64,000 bases of DNA from Arthrospiribacter ruber (GTDB lineage: Bacteria > Bacteroidota > Bacteroidia > Cytophagales > Cyclobacteriaceae): the NCBI RefSeq assembly GCF_019343195.1, contig NZ_RPHB01000010.1:124001-188000 (forward strand). The letters run 5' to 3'. Position 1 is the stretch's first letter. Every line of letters starts with the position of its first letter. The notes beneath the pieces are model-generated. The model was not told the DNA's origin. It saw only the letters and a list, made by a program, of their open reading frames with translations, and made no database searches. Of this stretch, positions 26,089-34,656 are shown piece by piece. Made by a program: the position numbers and the translations under genes.

Positions 26089-27876
26089 TCACCTTTTTCC
26101 ACTGAAGTGGGTCATCATCAGAATGGCACCGGCAGTGCCATCCATGGTGGGTTCATTGGTGCTGTAATCCCCCACATCATCGTGATACACCACTCTCTCG
26201 TTTTGTACTCTTTCAAATTTATCAGTATTGTGGAGTGTCAGGCCAATGAGGTTGTTATAAATGTACCTGGAAATAGGACCGTCTACCAAGCCTCCAGGAA
26301 CTTCCATACCGAGCAGGACATAAGTGCTGGTATGTACCTCTACGGGATATTCTCCACCTTCCGGAATCCCGGTAAACATGGAGGTTCCCCAAGGATTCCT
26401 GCCAAACAGCCAATCCCTTTGTGCAGTCAAAAAGGGCTCAAAACTCTTGTCTCCACTCATTTTTTCATATAAAATCACCTGTGTGACCAAAGAGGTCAGT
26501 AGGTTGTTGCTGCACCAGATAAATGGAATGCCTATTTGGAAAGGATTACGCTCTGCTCTGGCCAAAGTGTATTTGATTCCGTCCAGGTAATATCCTTCTA
26601 AAATCTTTTTAAAATCCTCGTCTGCCACTTCGTGAAGGGAATAATGTCCCATGTTGATAAAAGGGTATAGCTGATAGTGTGCAGCGGAATCACGTACCGT
26701 CCAGCTGTCTTCGGTATTGCTCATTAGGGCATAGTGTTTGGCCTGATCCAGATACTTGGCTTCCCCTGTCAGTTTGTATAGCTCCGCAGCAGCCCACTCC
26801 ATATCATCTGCCCAAGTTTCTTCATTGTACCGGTAAGGGGCGGAGTAGGAGTTTCCTTGTTGGTACCCTTCTTTTTCTCTGCCTAGGGCATAAAGCGACA
26901 AGGCAGCTTTCTTGCATTTTTCCGCAAAAACCGGGTCGTTCAGATCCTCCTCCCAAATCTTGGCGGCCAATGCCATGGCAGCTGCACTTCTTCCGGCCAG
27001 ATTGGCTATTCCTGTAGCTTCGCTTTGGTATTGCATCAAGCCTTGAGGTCTGCCGGTAGCAAAATAGCCCACACGGTAGGAATTTTCTCCCCATCCATAG
27101 TCTGAGTTGTCCTTGTTGGGGATCTTAAATCCACGGTGATCCCTATCATCCGCGACCTGGTGAAAAAGCTGATCAGGAGCAGGATGCATTTTGTGTATCC
27201 AGTCCAGTCCCCATTTGGCTTCATCCAGAATATCAGGGATCCCGTTGGGCATTGCCTGTCCCAAAGCATTTACTTTGTCCTCAAAGCGGTCAGGGTACAT
27301 TTTATAGGCCATCAACATGTGGGCTGTGGCATAGCTTGACGTTATGAGGTATTTCAATTGGTCTCCTGCATCATGCCAACCGCCACTCAGGTCCACAAAG
27401 GTGCTGTCCGGCATAGGACCAAAAAATGTCCTCCCATCCTTCTGATGGCAGACCATGTCCAAGGTGGGGTTATACCCACAGCGCTGCTGTCTCATAAATT
27501 CGAGCAAGGTTTCCTGATGGTTGGAAAAGGCATTCTTGCCAATTTTGAATACAGGAGACTTGGTTTTTGACCTTTTGCTCTGGAGAAAATATTCCCCTTC
27601 TTCCCGTATTTCACTGAAATCTACCTCCCAATATTGAAAACCGCCCCAATTTTCCTTTTCCATTCTTTTAGGCTTGATTTCTTTGATGAGCTTATCTGAA
27701 CGGGATTGAATCAATTGAATAGTTTCAGGTTTGGTATTGTGGCTGAATAGTACTGCAATTTTGCTGTCTTCGGGAAGGTATCCAAGCTGATTGATTCGGA
27801 TATAAAGTTCCTCGTCTTTTTCCGCTTGGCTTGTCAGAAAGAAGTTCAAAAGGAGGATGATTTTCAGAATGGTCAT
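26089..27876 (-). CDS. Glycoside hydrolase family 9 (endoglucanase-type)
   Basis: 595 aa with an N-terminal signal peptide (ILKIILLLNFFLTSQAE). Residues about 22-110 form the Ig-like CelD N-terminal domain (LYIRINQLGYLPEDSKIAVL). The GH9 catalytic (alpha/alpha)6 domain follows: GGWHDAGDQLKYLITSSYAT carries the nucleophile-activating Asp pair, FGRNPWGTSMFTG is the late conserved His/Asn loop region, and YSTNEPTMDGTAG gives the acid Glu575. Expected activity is hydrolysis of beta-1,4-glucan or a related polysaccharide, outside the cytoplasm. No carbohydrate-binding module, SusCD pair or other glycosidase is next to it. Confidence 0.92.
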   Translation of the reverse strand: MTILKIILLLNFFLTSQAEKDEELYIRINQLGYLPEDSKIAVLFSHNTKPETIQLIQSRSDKLIKEIKPKRMEKENWGGFQYWEVDFSEIREEGEYFLQSKRSKTKSPVFKIGKNAFSNHQETLLEFMRQQRCGYNPTLDMVCHQKDGRTFFGPMPDSTFVDLSGGWHDAGDQLKYLITSSYATAHMLMAYKMYPDRFEDKVNALGQAMPNGIPDILDEAKWGLDWIHKMHPAPDQLFHQVADDRDHRGFKIPNKDNSDYGWGENSYRVGYFATGRPQGLMQYQSEATGIANLAGRSAAAMALAAKIWEEDLNDPVFAEKCKKAALSLYALGREKEGYQQGNSYSAPYRYNEETWADDMEWAAAELYKLTGEAKYLDQAKHYALMSNTEDSWTVRDSAAHYQLYPFINMGHYSLHEVADEDFKKILEGYYLDGIKYTLARAERNPFQIGIPFIWCSNNLLTSLVTQVILYEKMSGDKSFEPFLTAQRDWLFGRNPWGTSMFTGIPEGGEYPVEVHTSTYVLLGMEVPGGLVDGPISRYIYNNLIGLTLHNTDKFERVQNERVVYHDDVGDYSTNEPTMDGTAGAILMMTHFSGKR

Positions 27877-27990
27877 AGTGATAGGTTTTGGGATTGACTG
27901 ATCTGGAATGAAAATACTGATTTATGGTAAAAAATAAGTTTTTTTATCCCATAAGCGGTACTAAATTACTTTGGCTAAAATATAAAAGAA

Positions 27991-28194
27991 ATGATACTAC
28001 TCAACAGCACCCTCTTTTTCTTATTTTATGCATGCGCTGTCTTTGCTCAAAACCTATCTTCTAAAAAATCCCAGCCGCTTTCGGAAGGTACTCCTCAATC
28101 TGTTGGCATATCTGCCGAAAGATTGAATAAACTCGACGCCATGGTGGAGGAGGCTATTAGAAATGATGAAACAGACAAGGGATTCCCCTGCTGA
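27991..28194 (+). pseudogene. Truncated beta-lactamase-family serine hydrolase, N-terminal remnant
   Basis: Only 67 codons: signal peptide (LNSTLFFLFYACAVFAQN), then EGTPQSVGISAERLNKLDAM, the characteristic start of class C beta-lactamase-like esterases, then a stop soon after FPC. The catalytic SxxK and later domains are missing, so the gene is a broken stub. The following 100 bases contain no recognisable continuation, suggesting a deletion joined this start to the upstream side of the next gene. Confidence 0.7.
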
Positions 28195-28299
28195 AGACAG
28201 TGCTTGGAAATTCAGGCAGATGGTATTCTCATTAATAGATTAAGCTTGACCTTTTCCAAAGTTTGGAACTTTGGAAAAGGTGTTTTTAAAAACTACAAC

Positions 28300-29790
28300 A
28301 TGGTGAAAAAGAAAATAGCAATTATTGGTGGAGGGGCTTGTGGTGTAGCTGCTTTTGTGGACTTGGTGGTCAGGATATGTGAGGAAAGTATTCAGGATAA
28401 AACTGAGCTTGTATGGTTTGAAAAGAAGAAAGAACTGGGCTACGGCTTGGCTTTTGGTACTGATCAGAAGGGGCATATACTCAATACGGAAACAGATTTG
28501 ATGGGTATTTTTTTCCATGAGCCGGGTCATTTTTCTGAATGGATAAAAGAACGTTATCCAAAACTTTATGAGCAAGATGAGAAGGTCTTTACTCCGAGAA
28601 AAGTTTATGGGGAATATCTTTCAGACATGGCTTCACTTTTTATCAAAAAAGCAAAGAAAGAAAAACTTTCAGTAAGTAGAATTGAGGAAGAAGTATGCGA
28701 TTTGGATTACACCGATGGGATTTATGAATTGTCCTATGGTGAGGGTAAAAAGCTTTGTGCAGATTATGTGATTTTGGCTTTGGGAACTCCGTCTCCCAAT
28801 ACTTATGAGGAGTTGATGCCCTATAATAAATATTACCACAGTCCTTGGCTGGGTGACCCTATAGTAGAAAAAAGTAAAGATGCGGGATCGATAGGAATAA
28901 TGGGTACCAGCTTAAGCGGGATTGACTCGGTGATGACCTTGATGGACAACGGATTTGATGGGAAGATTTATATGTTTTCTCCTGATGGTCTGCTTCCCAA
29001 AGTGCAGCCTTATGAAACCAAGCCTTTTAACCGGAAGTGTTTAACCCTGCCCAATGTACATGAGTATAGACGAAATGCACTAAAAAAACCATCACTAAAG
29101 CAGCTTTACTGGCTTTTTATAAAAGATGTGAAATTGGACTGCCCGGATATGGATTGGGAGATTGAGAGGAGGTTTGGGTATGATGCTTTGACCTTGCTGG
29201 AAAAAGACTTGGAATGGGCTGAAAAAGGAGGGGATCCGCTGCTGCGAATGGCCTATGCCCTAAGACATGATGCATCTACCCTTTGGTCTTGGCTTTCCGA
29301 AGAGGATAAGCTGCATTTTCATCAATGGTTGGGGATTCACTGGGGGATTAACAGACATGCTATGCCAATTCAGAATGCTGAAAAACTTCAAAAACTGCTC
29401 AAGTCAGGAAAGTTGAAGGTGGTGTCTTGTGTGAGCAAAGCCAAAGCAGTGAGAGATGGAGAGGCTTTTGAACTGAAATCAGATGCAGGGCAGAAATTTG
29501 AGGTGGATCTTTTGATCAATGCCACTGGAAGTCCTTCAGGACTTGAGCAGATGGATCTGAAATTGGTAAATGGAATGCTTCAGAAAAAGATGCTTCTTCC
29601 TTATAAGGCAGGAGGAGCGGTGATCAGCAGCAAAACCATGCAGTCTGTGGCCCCTCATGCCGGATCTGACTTATATGTGACAGGGCACCTGGCCAATGGT
29701 ATGTTGATGGACGTCAATGCAGTTTGGTTCAATGTGCAGATGATTTCCAAAATGACTGAAGAGATTGTCTGTAGAATGCTGGGGAGTTAA
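28300..29790 (+). CDS. FAD/NAD(P)-binding oxidoreductase-type protein
   Basis: 496 aa from ATG 28300 (MVKKKIAIIGGGACGVAAFV), which puts the dinucleotide-binding GxGxxG motif at residue 9; the open frame continues upstream but lies partly in remnant sequence. Other features: a second nucleotide-binding GIMGTSLSGIDSVMTL and late INATGSPSGLEQ and NGMLMDVNAVWFNVQ. The pattern fits the FAD-NAD(P)-binding (COG4529-type) family of unknown substrate. No partner enzyme is adjacent. Confidence 0.8.
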   Translation: MVKKKIAIIGGGACGVAAFVDLVVRICEESIQDKTELVWFEKKKELGYGLAFGTDQKGHILNTETDLMGIFFHEPGHFSEWIKERYPKLYEQDEKVFTPRKVYGEYLSDMASLFIKKAKKEKLSVSRIEEEVCDLDYTDGIYELSYGEGKKLCADYVILALGTPSPNTYEELMPYNKYYHSPWLGDPIVEKSKDAGSIGIMGTSLSGIDSVMTLMDNGFDGKIYMFSPDGLLPKVQPYETKPFNRKCLTLPNVHEYRRNALKKPSLKQLYWLFIKDVKLDCPDMDWEIERRFGYDALTLLEKDLEWAEKGGDPLLRMAYALRHDASTLWSWLSEEDKLHFHQWLGIHWGINRHAMPIQNAEKLQKLLKSGKLKVVSCVSKAKAVRDGEAFELKSDAGQKFEVDLLINATGSPSGLEQMDLKLVNGMLQKKMLLPYKAGGAVISSKTMQSVAPHAGSDLYVTGHLANGMLMDVNAVWFNVQMISKMTEEIVCRMLGS

Positions 29791-30307
29791 AGATAGAAAA
29801 AGGTGATTTTTCTACAGGTTTACAAAAGAAAAAAATAACCGCAGATCACACAAATGAACACAGATAAAGCTTCGCTTTTATGCCTTTTGCCAGTACCTCA
29901 AATTTATTTTTTTAAGTCCAAGCTATATTCAGAAAAGTAGCCCTAAAATCCAATTTCTATATGGCCGAAGGCATATTTCTATTTATCCTGAATATCTTGG
30001 TTATAGTAACCTTTGGTGCTGATTCGATACAAGGATTTATAACCACAGATCTCACAGATGAACACAGATAAAGCTTCGCTTTTATGCCTTTCGCTCGGCA
30101 CTTCAATTTTTTTTTAAAGACCCTGGCTTCATCTAAAAAAGAAGCGCTGAAACCCAATTGCTATATCGCCGCAGGCATATTTCTATTTATCCCGAATCGC
30201 TTTGCTCTCGGGATTTCCGCTTCGCTTCAATTTCGCGCAGCATATATCCACCAATATCGCCACAGGCTAATATCTTTTAATATCGCGCAGCATATATCAT
30301 TTAGAGA
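29791..30307. repeat. Repeat-rich intergenic region with two diverged copies
   Basis: About 29839-29990 and 30041-30196 share TGAACACAGATAAAGCTTCG, CTTTTATGCCTTT and GGCATATTTCTATTTATCC in the same order, so they are two diverged copies of one element. CGCGCAGCATATATC appears at 30233-30247 and 30285-30299. No gene is seen in the 517 bases. Confidence 0.7.
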
Positions 30308-31948
30308 TTATTTAGAACTTCTTTCCACCTCCCTCAAATTCTCCAGCTTCTTATTTCTCAGGAATCCATTGATGTCTTCAAAGTGTTCTTTGACCCGCTT
30401 ATTGCCAAATTCAAACACCTTGTCCGTCAGGCCGTCCAAGAAATCCCTATCATGGGAAACGAGTATCAAAGTGCCGTCAAAAGCTTTTAAGGCATCTTTG
30501 ATAATGTCCTTGGTCCGCATGTCCAGGTGATTGGTAGGCTCATCGAGAATCAAGAGGTTGACCGGTTCCAACAGAAGCTTAATCATGGCCAGTCTGGTTT
30601 TTTCTCCTCCTGAAAGAACTTTGACCTTTTTGTTGATGTCATCTCCTTTAAACATAAAGGCACCCAGGAGGTCTTTGATTTTGGAACGGATTTCTCCTAC
30701 AGCGATCTGATCAATGGTCTCGAAGATGCTCAGACTTTCATCCAAAAGAGAAGCCTGGTTTTGGGCAAAATACCCAATCAATGCATTGTGGCCCAATTCG
30801 CATTTTCCTTCAAAGTCGATCTCCCCCATGATGGCTTTGATCATGGTGGATTTACCTTCACCGTTTTTACCTACGAAAGCGACTTTTTGTCCCTGTGCGA
30901 TTGTCATGCTGGCATTTTTGAAGACCACATGGTCACCGTAAGATTTGGTAAGGTCCTCTACGATGACCGGATATTTACCGGACCTTGGAGAAGGAGGGAA
31001 GCGCAGGCGAAGTGCTGAGGTGTCCACCTCATCTACTTCTACAATCTCCAGCTTTTCCAGCATTTTCACCCGGGATTGGACCTGTAGGGTTTTGGAATAG
31101 GTGCCTTTGAACCTTTCGATAAACTGTGTGGTCTCGGCTATGAATTTCTGTTGCTCGTCGTATTGCTTTTGTTGTTGCTCGCGCCTTTCTTTTCTCAGCT
31201 CAAGGTAATGGGAATATTTGGCCTTGTAGTCATAGATACGTCCCATGGTTACTTCTATGGTCCGGTTGGTGATGTTGTCTACAAAAGCACGGTCGTGGGA
31301 AATGACCACCACGGCTTTGGCTTTTTCAGTCAAAAATTCCTCCAGCCATTGGATGGATTCTATGTCAAGGTGGTTGGTCGGTTCATCCAAAAGGATCAGG
31401 TCGGGCTTTTGTAAAAGTATTTTGGCAAGCTCAATCCTCATCCTCCAGCCACCGGAGAATTCTGAAGTAGGCCTTTTAAAATCATTCCTTTCAAATCCCA
31501 GACCCAACAGGACCTTCTCTACTTCTTCTTCGTAATTCACTTCTTCTATGGAATAGAATTTTTCGGAAAGCTCGGAAACCCTTTCAATGATTTTGTAGTA
31601 TTCCTCAGATTCGTAGTCCGTCCTTACAGTAAGTTCTTCGTTGAGCGTATCTATTTCTGTTTTCAGGTCCAAGTAGGAAGCAAAGGCCTTGGCTGTCTCG
31701 TCAAAAACAGAGCAGTCGTCTGCCGTAAGCAGGTGCTGGGGAAGGTAGGCAATGATGGCATCCTTTGGAGCGGAGACCCCTCCTTTGGAAGGCTTGGTTG
31801 CTCCGGCGATGATTTTGAGCATGGTGGATTTTCCTGCGCCATTTTTTCCCATCAGAGCAATTTTATCATTGGGATTGATGGAAAAAGATACATCGCTGAA
31901 CAAAGCATGCCCACCGTGAATTACTGCAATATTGTCAATTGAAATCAT
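30308..31948 (-). CDS. ABC-F family ATP-binding protein
   Basis: 546 aa, two ATPase domains without membrane segments. Domain 1: Walker A GKNGAGKSTMLK, signature FSGGWRMRIELAKIL, Walker B LILLDEPTNHLD. A charged helical linker of about 60 residues (RKERREQQQKQYDEQQKF) follows. Domain 2: GKNGEGKSTMIK, LSGGEKTRLAMIKLLL, LLILDEPTNHLD. These proteins act on the ribosome (EttA/Uup/YheS-like translation factors, some antibiotic-protective); which role applies here cannot be said. Not a membrane transporter despite the name. Confidence 0.93.
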   Translation of the reverse strand: MISIDNIAVIHGGHALFSDVSFSINPNDKIALMGKNGAGKSTMLKIIAGATKPSKGGVSAPKDAIIAYLPQHLLTADDCSVFDETAKAFASYLDLKTEIDTLNEELTVRTDYESEEYYKIIERVSELSEKFYSIEEVNYEEEVEKVLLGLGFERNDFKRPTSEFSGGWRMRIELAKILLQKPDLILLDEPTNHLDIESIQWLEEFLTEKAKAVVVISHDRAFVDNITNRTIEVTMGRIYDYKAKYSHYLELRKERREQQQKQYDEQQKFIAETTQFIERFKGTYSKTLQVQSRVKMLEKLEIVEVDEVDTSALRLRFPPSPRSGKYPVIVEDLTKSYGDHVVFKNASMTIAQGQKVAFVGKNGEGKSTMIKAIMGEIDFEGKCELGHNALIGYFAQNQASLLDESLSIFETIDQIAVGEIRSKIKDLLGAFMFKGDDINKKVKVLSGGEKTRLAMIKLLLEPVNLLILDEPTNHLDMRTKDIIKDALKAFDGTLILVSHDRDFLDGLTDKVFEFGNKRVKEHFEDINGFLRNKKLENLREVERSSK

Positions 31949-32111
31949 TAGAATTGGAATTGAAGCGGCAAAGGTAAGGAATTGAAAATTTAAAAATTTA
32001 AAGATTGTGAAATTAGTAAGGCATGGAATGTTTTGAATTGCCTATTTACTCATTAAGGCCTCTTCGGAACGGTGTTTGCAACTTAATATCCATCAACAAC
32101 ATGATACAATT

Positions 32112-32384
32112 ATGAATAACAGAGAAAAACTAGAGAAAATGGATAGGGCACTGAGGCTTTTGGAAGATTTGAAAAACAGTCAGCAGGCGATGGTTGAGAA
32201 AGCTTCTCAGCTACAGTTGGATGCCATGGAGTTTAATTTTTCCGAAATGGAAAAAAACATGGGGGAGTTGTTCAGCCGCTACAATCAATCTCTGGATTTT
32301 GTCAACCAGGAAATCGAACGCTTCGAGATCAAAAGAAATCAATTCGAACAAAAACACGGATTGGATAAAATGGATGAGGAGTAA
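32112..32384 (+). CDS. Small coiled-coil protein, 90 aa
   Basis: Start ATG 32112 (MNNREKLEKMDRALRLLEDL). Nearly all charged heptad-like sequence with no signal peptide, consistent with one long helix or coiled coil. It is an isolated gene with no recognised family. The open frame extends upstream by 12 codons, but ATG 32112 seems more natural. A hairpin followed by a T-run downstream may terminate it. Confidence 0.6.
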   Translation: MNNREKLEKMDRALRLLEDLKNSQQAMVEKASQLQLDAMEFNFSEMEKNMGELFSRYNQSLDFVNQEIERFEIKRNQFEQKHGLDKMDEE

Positions 32385-32426
32385 TTCATTGAATTTCAAA
32401 TTTTTAACAACTTTATTGACCGTTTT

Positions 32427-32996
32427 TTAATCCTGAATTAATAGAGCACCATCTACCTGTATAGATGGTGCTCCTTTTATTTCTTCCCATTTGTCATGAC
32501 TGGAATTTTTCATAAGTGTTTTTCCAAATGGATAGGAGGTGCTAATAGTGAGTATCCCTGAGTTAACTTGGTTTTCATAGGAAACCCACTCCAGTCCAAT
32601 CAGGTATTTTCCATTGACTATGATCTCGTATGGGGTCAAATCGACTTCTAAAATACTGCCCATTTCTTGGGTCAACTCATGAAGTATCTCCCCATTTTGG
32701 GGAAGTAGATCATAGGTTTCATTTTCTAATAATTGATAGAGATTTATGCGGAAAAGTGATTTTTCAAATTTGGAGATTTTCAATAAATGATCTGAGTTTT
32801 CCGGACCCATCTCCAACCTGAATCTTCCCACCTGATCAGATACAGTGCCTTTGCTGAGATTTACCCAGCCCACATTGCAAAATCCCAATGGCTCTCCGGT
32901 ATCAGCATCAATCACCTGGCCAAGAATTGTATTGGTTTGTGCTTTGGATATTAAAGAACTGCACAGCAAGAATATCAGAATAGGAAAATACTTCAT
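32427..32996 (-). CDS. Secreted protein with carboxypeptidase-regulatory-like domain
   Basis: 189 aa. A signal peptide (FLLCSSLISKAQ) is followed by TILGQVIDADTGEPLGFCNV and SDQVGRFRLEM, the start of the domain found before TonB receptors and in Bacteroidota secreted proteins. Here it stands alone, with a further short domain and a C-terminal beta segment. Role unknown. Its last codons form a perfect 12-bp hairpin. Confidence 0.75.
   Translation of the reverse strand: MKYFPILIFLLCSSLISKAQTNTILGQVIDADTGEPLGFCNVGWVNLSKGTVSDQVGRFRLEMGPENSDHLLKISKFEKSLFRINLYQLLENETYDLLPQNGEILHELTQEMGSILEVDLTPYEIIVNGKYLIGLEWVSYENQVNSGILTISTSYPFGKTLMKNSSHDKWEEIKGAPSIQVDGALLIQD
32443..32480 (+). terminator. Hairpin inside the end of the minus-strand gene
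   Basis: GAGCACCATCTA (32444-32455) and TAGATGGTGCTC (32462-32473) form a perfect 12-bp stem with a six-base loop, then CTTTTATTT on the plus strand. It could terminate the 90-aa gene while being coding on the other strand. Confidence 0.55.
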
Positions 32997-33136
32997 GGAC
33001 TAATTTTTTTTGAAAAATACGTTTTTGGGTTCTAAGTTGTGAGTTAAAAAACTTTAAGTAATTCGGATTTCTCTTTTAAAACCGAAAGTTTCAGGAATTA
33101 AAACTTTAATCCCATAGATCCAATTCATACTTGTAT

Positions 33137-33412
33137 CTATGCAATGCTTTTGTCTTTTGCTTCAATACCTAATTCAAACAAAAAATCAGGACAAAGATCT
33201 ATGCCATTGTCCCACACCAATGATTGGAACTCTGGATCGATTTTTACTTTTAGAAAATTCTTGGGTTCTTTTAAATCGGCAAATTTAGATTTTGGATTTT
33301 CCCCCCATTCTATTAGTTTTTTTTGAAGATCGACATTTCTAATTTCACCGGACTCAAATTTCAAAGTCAATTTGAAAGGTTCAATGTGAATAATATCTAT
33401 AATAGCATGCAT
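33137..33412 (-). CDS. DUF2442-domain protein
   Basis: 91 aa, the usual length. IEPFKLTLKFESGEIRNVDL and FLKVKIDPEFQSLVWDNGID match the DUF2442 pattern; family members are often next to DUF4160 proteins and are suspected of toxin-antitoxin-type roles, but no DUF4160 partner is next to this one. No function is known. Confidence 0.75.
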   Translation of the reverse strand: MHAIIDIIHIEPFKLTLKFESGEIRNVDLQKKLIEWGENPKSKFADLKEPKNFLKVKIDPEFQSLVWDNGIDLCPDFLFELGIEAKDKSIA

Positions 33413-33534
33413 CTTGAATATAATTATTGAAGTGGATCAATTTTTCGTAACTCTGGAAAGTCTGTTTGGGCAGTTTCCCATCAATTCTTGTCTGTTTAAT
33501 TCAAATCAGTCTAACTATTTGACAAGATCACAAT

Positions 33535-33570
33535 AAAAAAACCGGCAAGAACATATTCTTGACGGTTTTT
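33535..33570 (-). terminator. Terminator downstream of sucD
   Basis: AAAAAACCG-CAAGAA pairs with TTCTTG-CGGTTTTTT around a short loop, with A- and T-runs on both sides. The heptanucleotide repeat separates it from the sucD stop. Confidence 0.75.
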
Positions 33571-33577
33571 TTATTTA

Positions 33578-33648
33578 TTAACTATTAACTATTAACTATT
33601 AACTATTAACTATTAACTATTAACTATTAACTATTCTCTCTCTCTCTC
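33578..33648. repeat. Heptanucleotide tandem repeat (TAACTAT) then CT repeat at the sucD stop
   Basis: TAACTAT repeats about eight times without interruption (33578-33635), then about seven CT dinucleotides run into the sucD stop codon at 33647-33649. A simple-sequence tract such as this is prone to slippage; here it lies just after the reading frame, so it would change the transcript's 3' region rather than the protein. Confidence 0.9.
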
Positions 33649-34528
33649 AAGCCTCAACGCCCAAAACCTTCGCCATAACAGCGCCGATTTCAGCAGGTGA
33701 TTCAGCTACGTGAATACCATTTTCAGCCATGATGCGCATTTTGGCAGCAGCAGTATCATCTGCTCCACCGATGATGGCACCGGCATGTCCCATTCTACGT
33801 CCCGGAGGTGCTGTCTGTCCTGCGATAAAGCCTACCACTGGTTTTTTATTCCCGTTTTCCCTGATCCATTTGGCAGCTTCTGCCTCATAGTTTCCGCCGA
33901 TTTCACCGATCATAACGATTGCGTCAGTTTCCGGATCTTCCATCAACAACTGAACGGCGTCTTTGGTAGAAGAACCAATGATTGGATCACCGCCAATACC
34001 GATAGCTGTAGATACACCCAAACCTGCTTTTGCGATCTGGTCAGCTGCTTCATAAGTCAAAGTTCCTGATTTGGATACAATACCCACTCTGCCTTGCTTG
34101 AATACAAAACCTGGCATAATGCCTACTTTGGCTTCTCCCGGAGTGATGACTCCCGGACAATTTGGACCGATCAAGGTAGCGCCCCTTTCCTTGATGTAAG
34201 GCTTTGCCTTCATCATGTCAGCCACCGGAATACCCTCAGTGATAGCTATGATAACTTTTATACCTGCATCTGCGGCTTCCATGATAGCATCTGCTGCAAA
34301 GGCCGGCGGAACAAAAATAATGGAAGTATTAGCTCCTGTTTTTTCAACAGCCTCTTCCACAGAATTGAAGACTGGTTTTTCCAAATGGGTAGAACCACCT
34401 TTGCCGGGAGTAACCCCGCCAACGACATTGGTTCCGTATTCTATCATCTGCTGCGCATGGAATGAACCTTCAGATCCGGTGAAGCCCTGCACAATTACTT
34501 TTGAATCCTTATTTACTAAAACACTCAT
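33647..34528 (-). CDS. sucD: Succinate--CoA ligase, alpha subunit
   Basis: 293 aa from ATG 34528 ([20 protein letters not shown]); an in-frame start 25 codons upstream would add a hydrophobic leader that does not belong to the family. It converts succinyl-CoA to succinate with NDP phosphorylation in the TCA cycle, with the beta subunit (not in the window). CoA-binding and ligase features: [27 protein letters not shown]-like [47 protein letters not shown] and active-site His in [10 protein letters not shown]. Confidence 0.96.
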   Translation of the reverse strand: MSVLVNKDSKVIVQGFTGSEGSFHAQQMIEYGTNVVGGVTPGKGGSTHLEKPVFNSVEEAVEKTGANTSIIFVPPAFAADAIMEAADAGIKVIIAITEGIPVADMMKAKPYIKERGATLIGPNCPGVITPGEAKVGIMPGFVFKQGRVGIVSKSGTLTYEAADQIAKAGLGVSTAIGIGGDPIIGSSTKDAVQLLMEDPETDAIVMIGEIGGNYEAEAAKWIRENGNKKPVVGFIAGQTAPPGRRMGHAGAIIGGADDTAAAKMRIMAENGIHVAESPAEIGAVMAKVLGVEA

Positions 34529-34656
34529 GTTTTGATTTTTAAAGTTTCGACAAAAATAAAAGATTAAGCCCGTTGACAAAAAGAAAAGGGAAACAATATC
34601 CAATTAATTTACAGTGTGCCTATCTTTTTATAATTTAGACGGTATTCATACCTACC

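Noticed and set aside
26679-27570. Several plus-strand open frames of 60-110 codons
   Set aside because: They lie opposite the GH9 gene, whose motifs are intact; they are shadows of its codon pattern.
29791-30307. Possible RNA gene or short protein between the FAD protein and ABC-F genes
   Set aside because: The sequence consists of two diverged intergenic repeat copies; no consistent frame or RNA-family hallmark was seen.
33578-33635. CRISPR-like repeat
   Set aside because: The units are 7 bases with no spacers; it is a simple tandem repeat.
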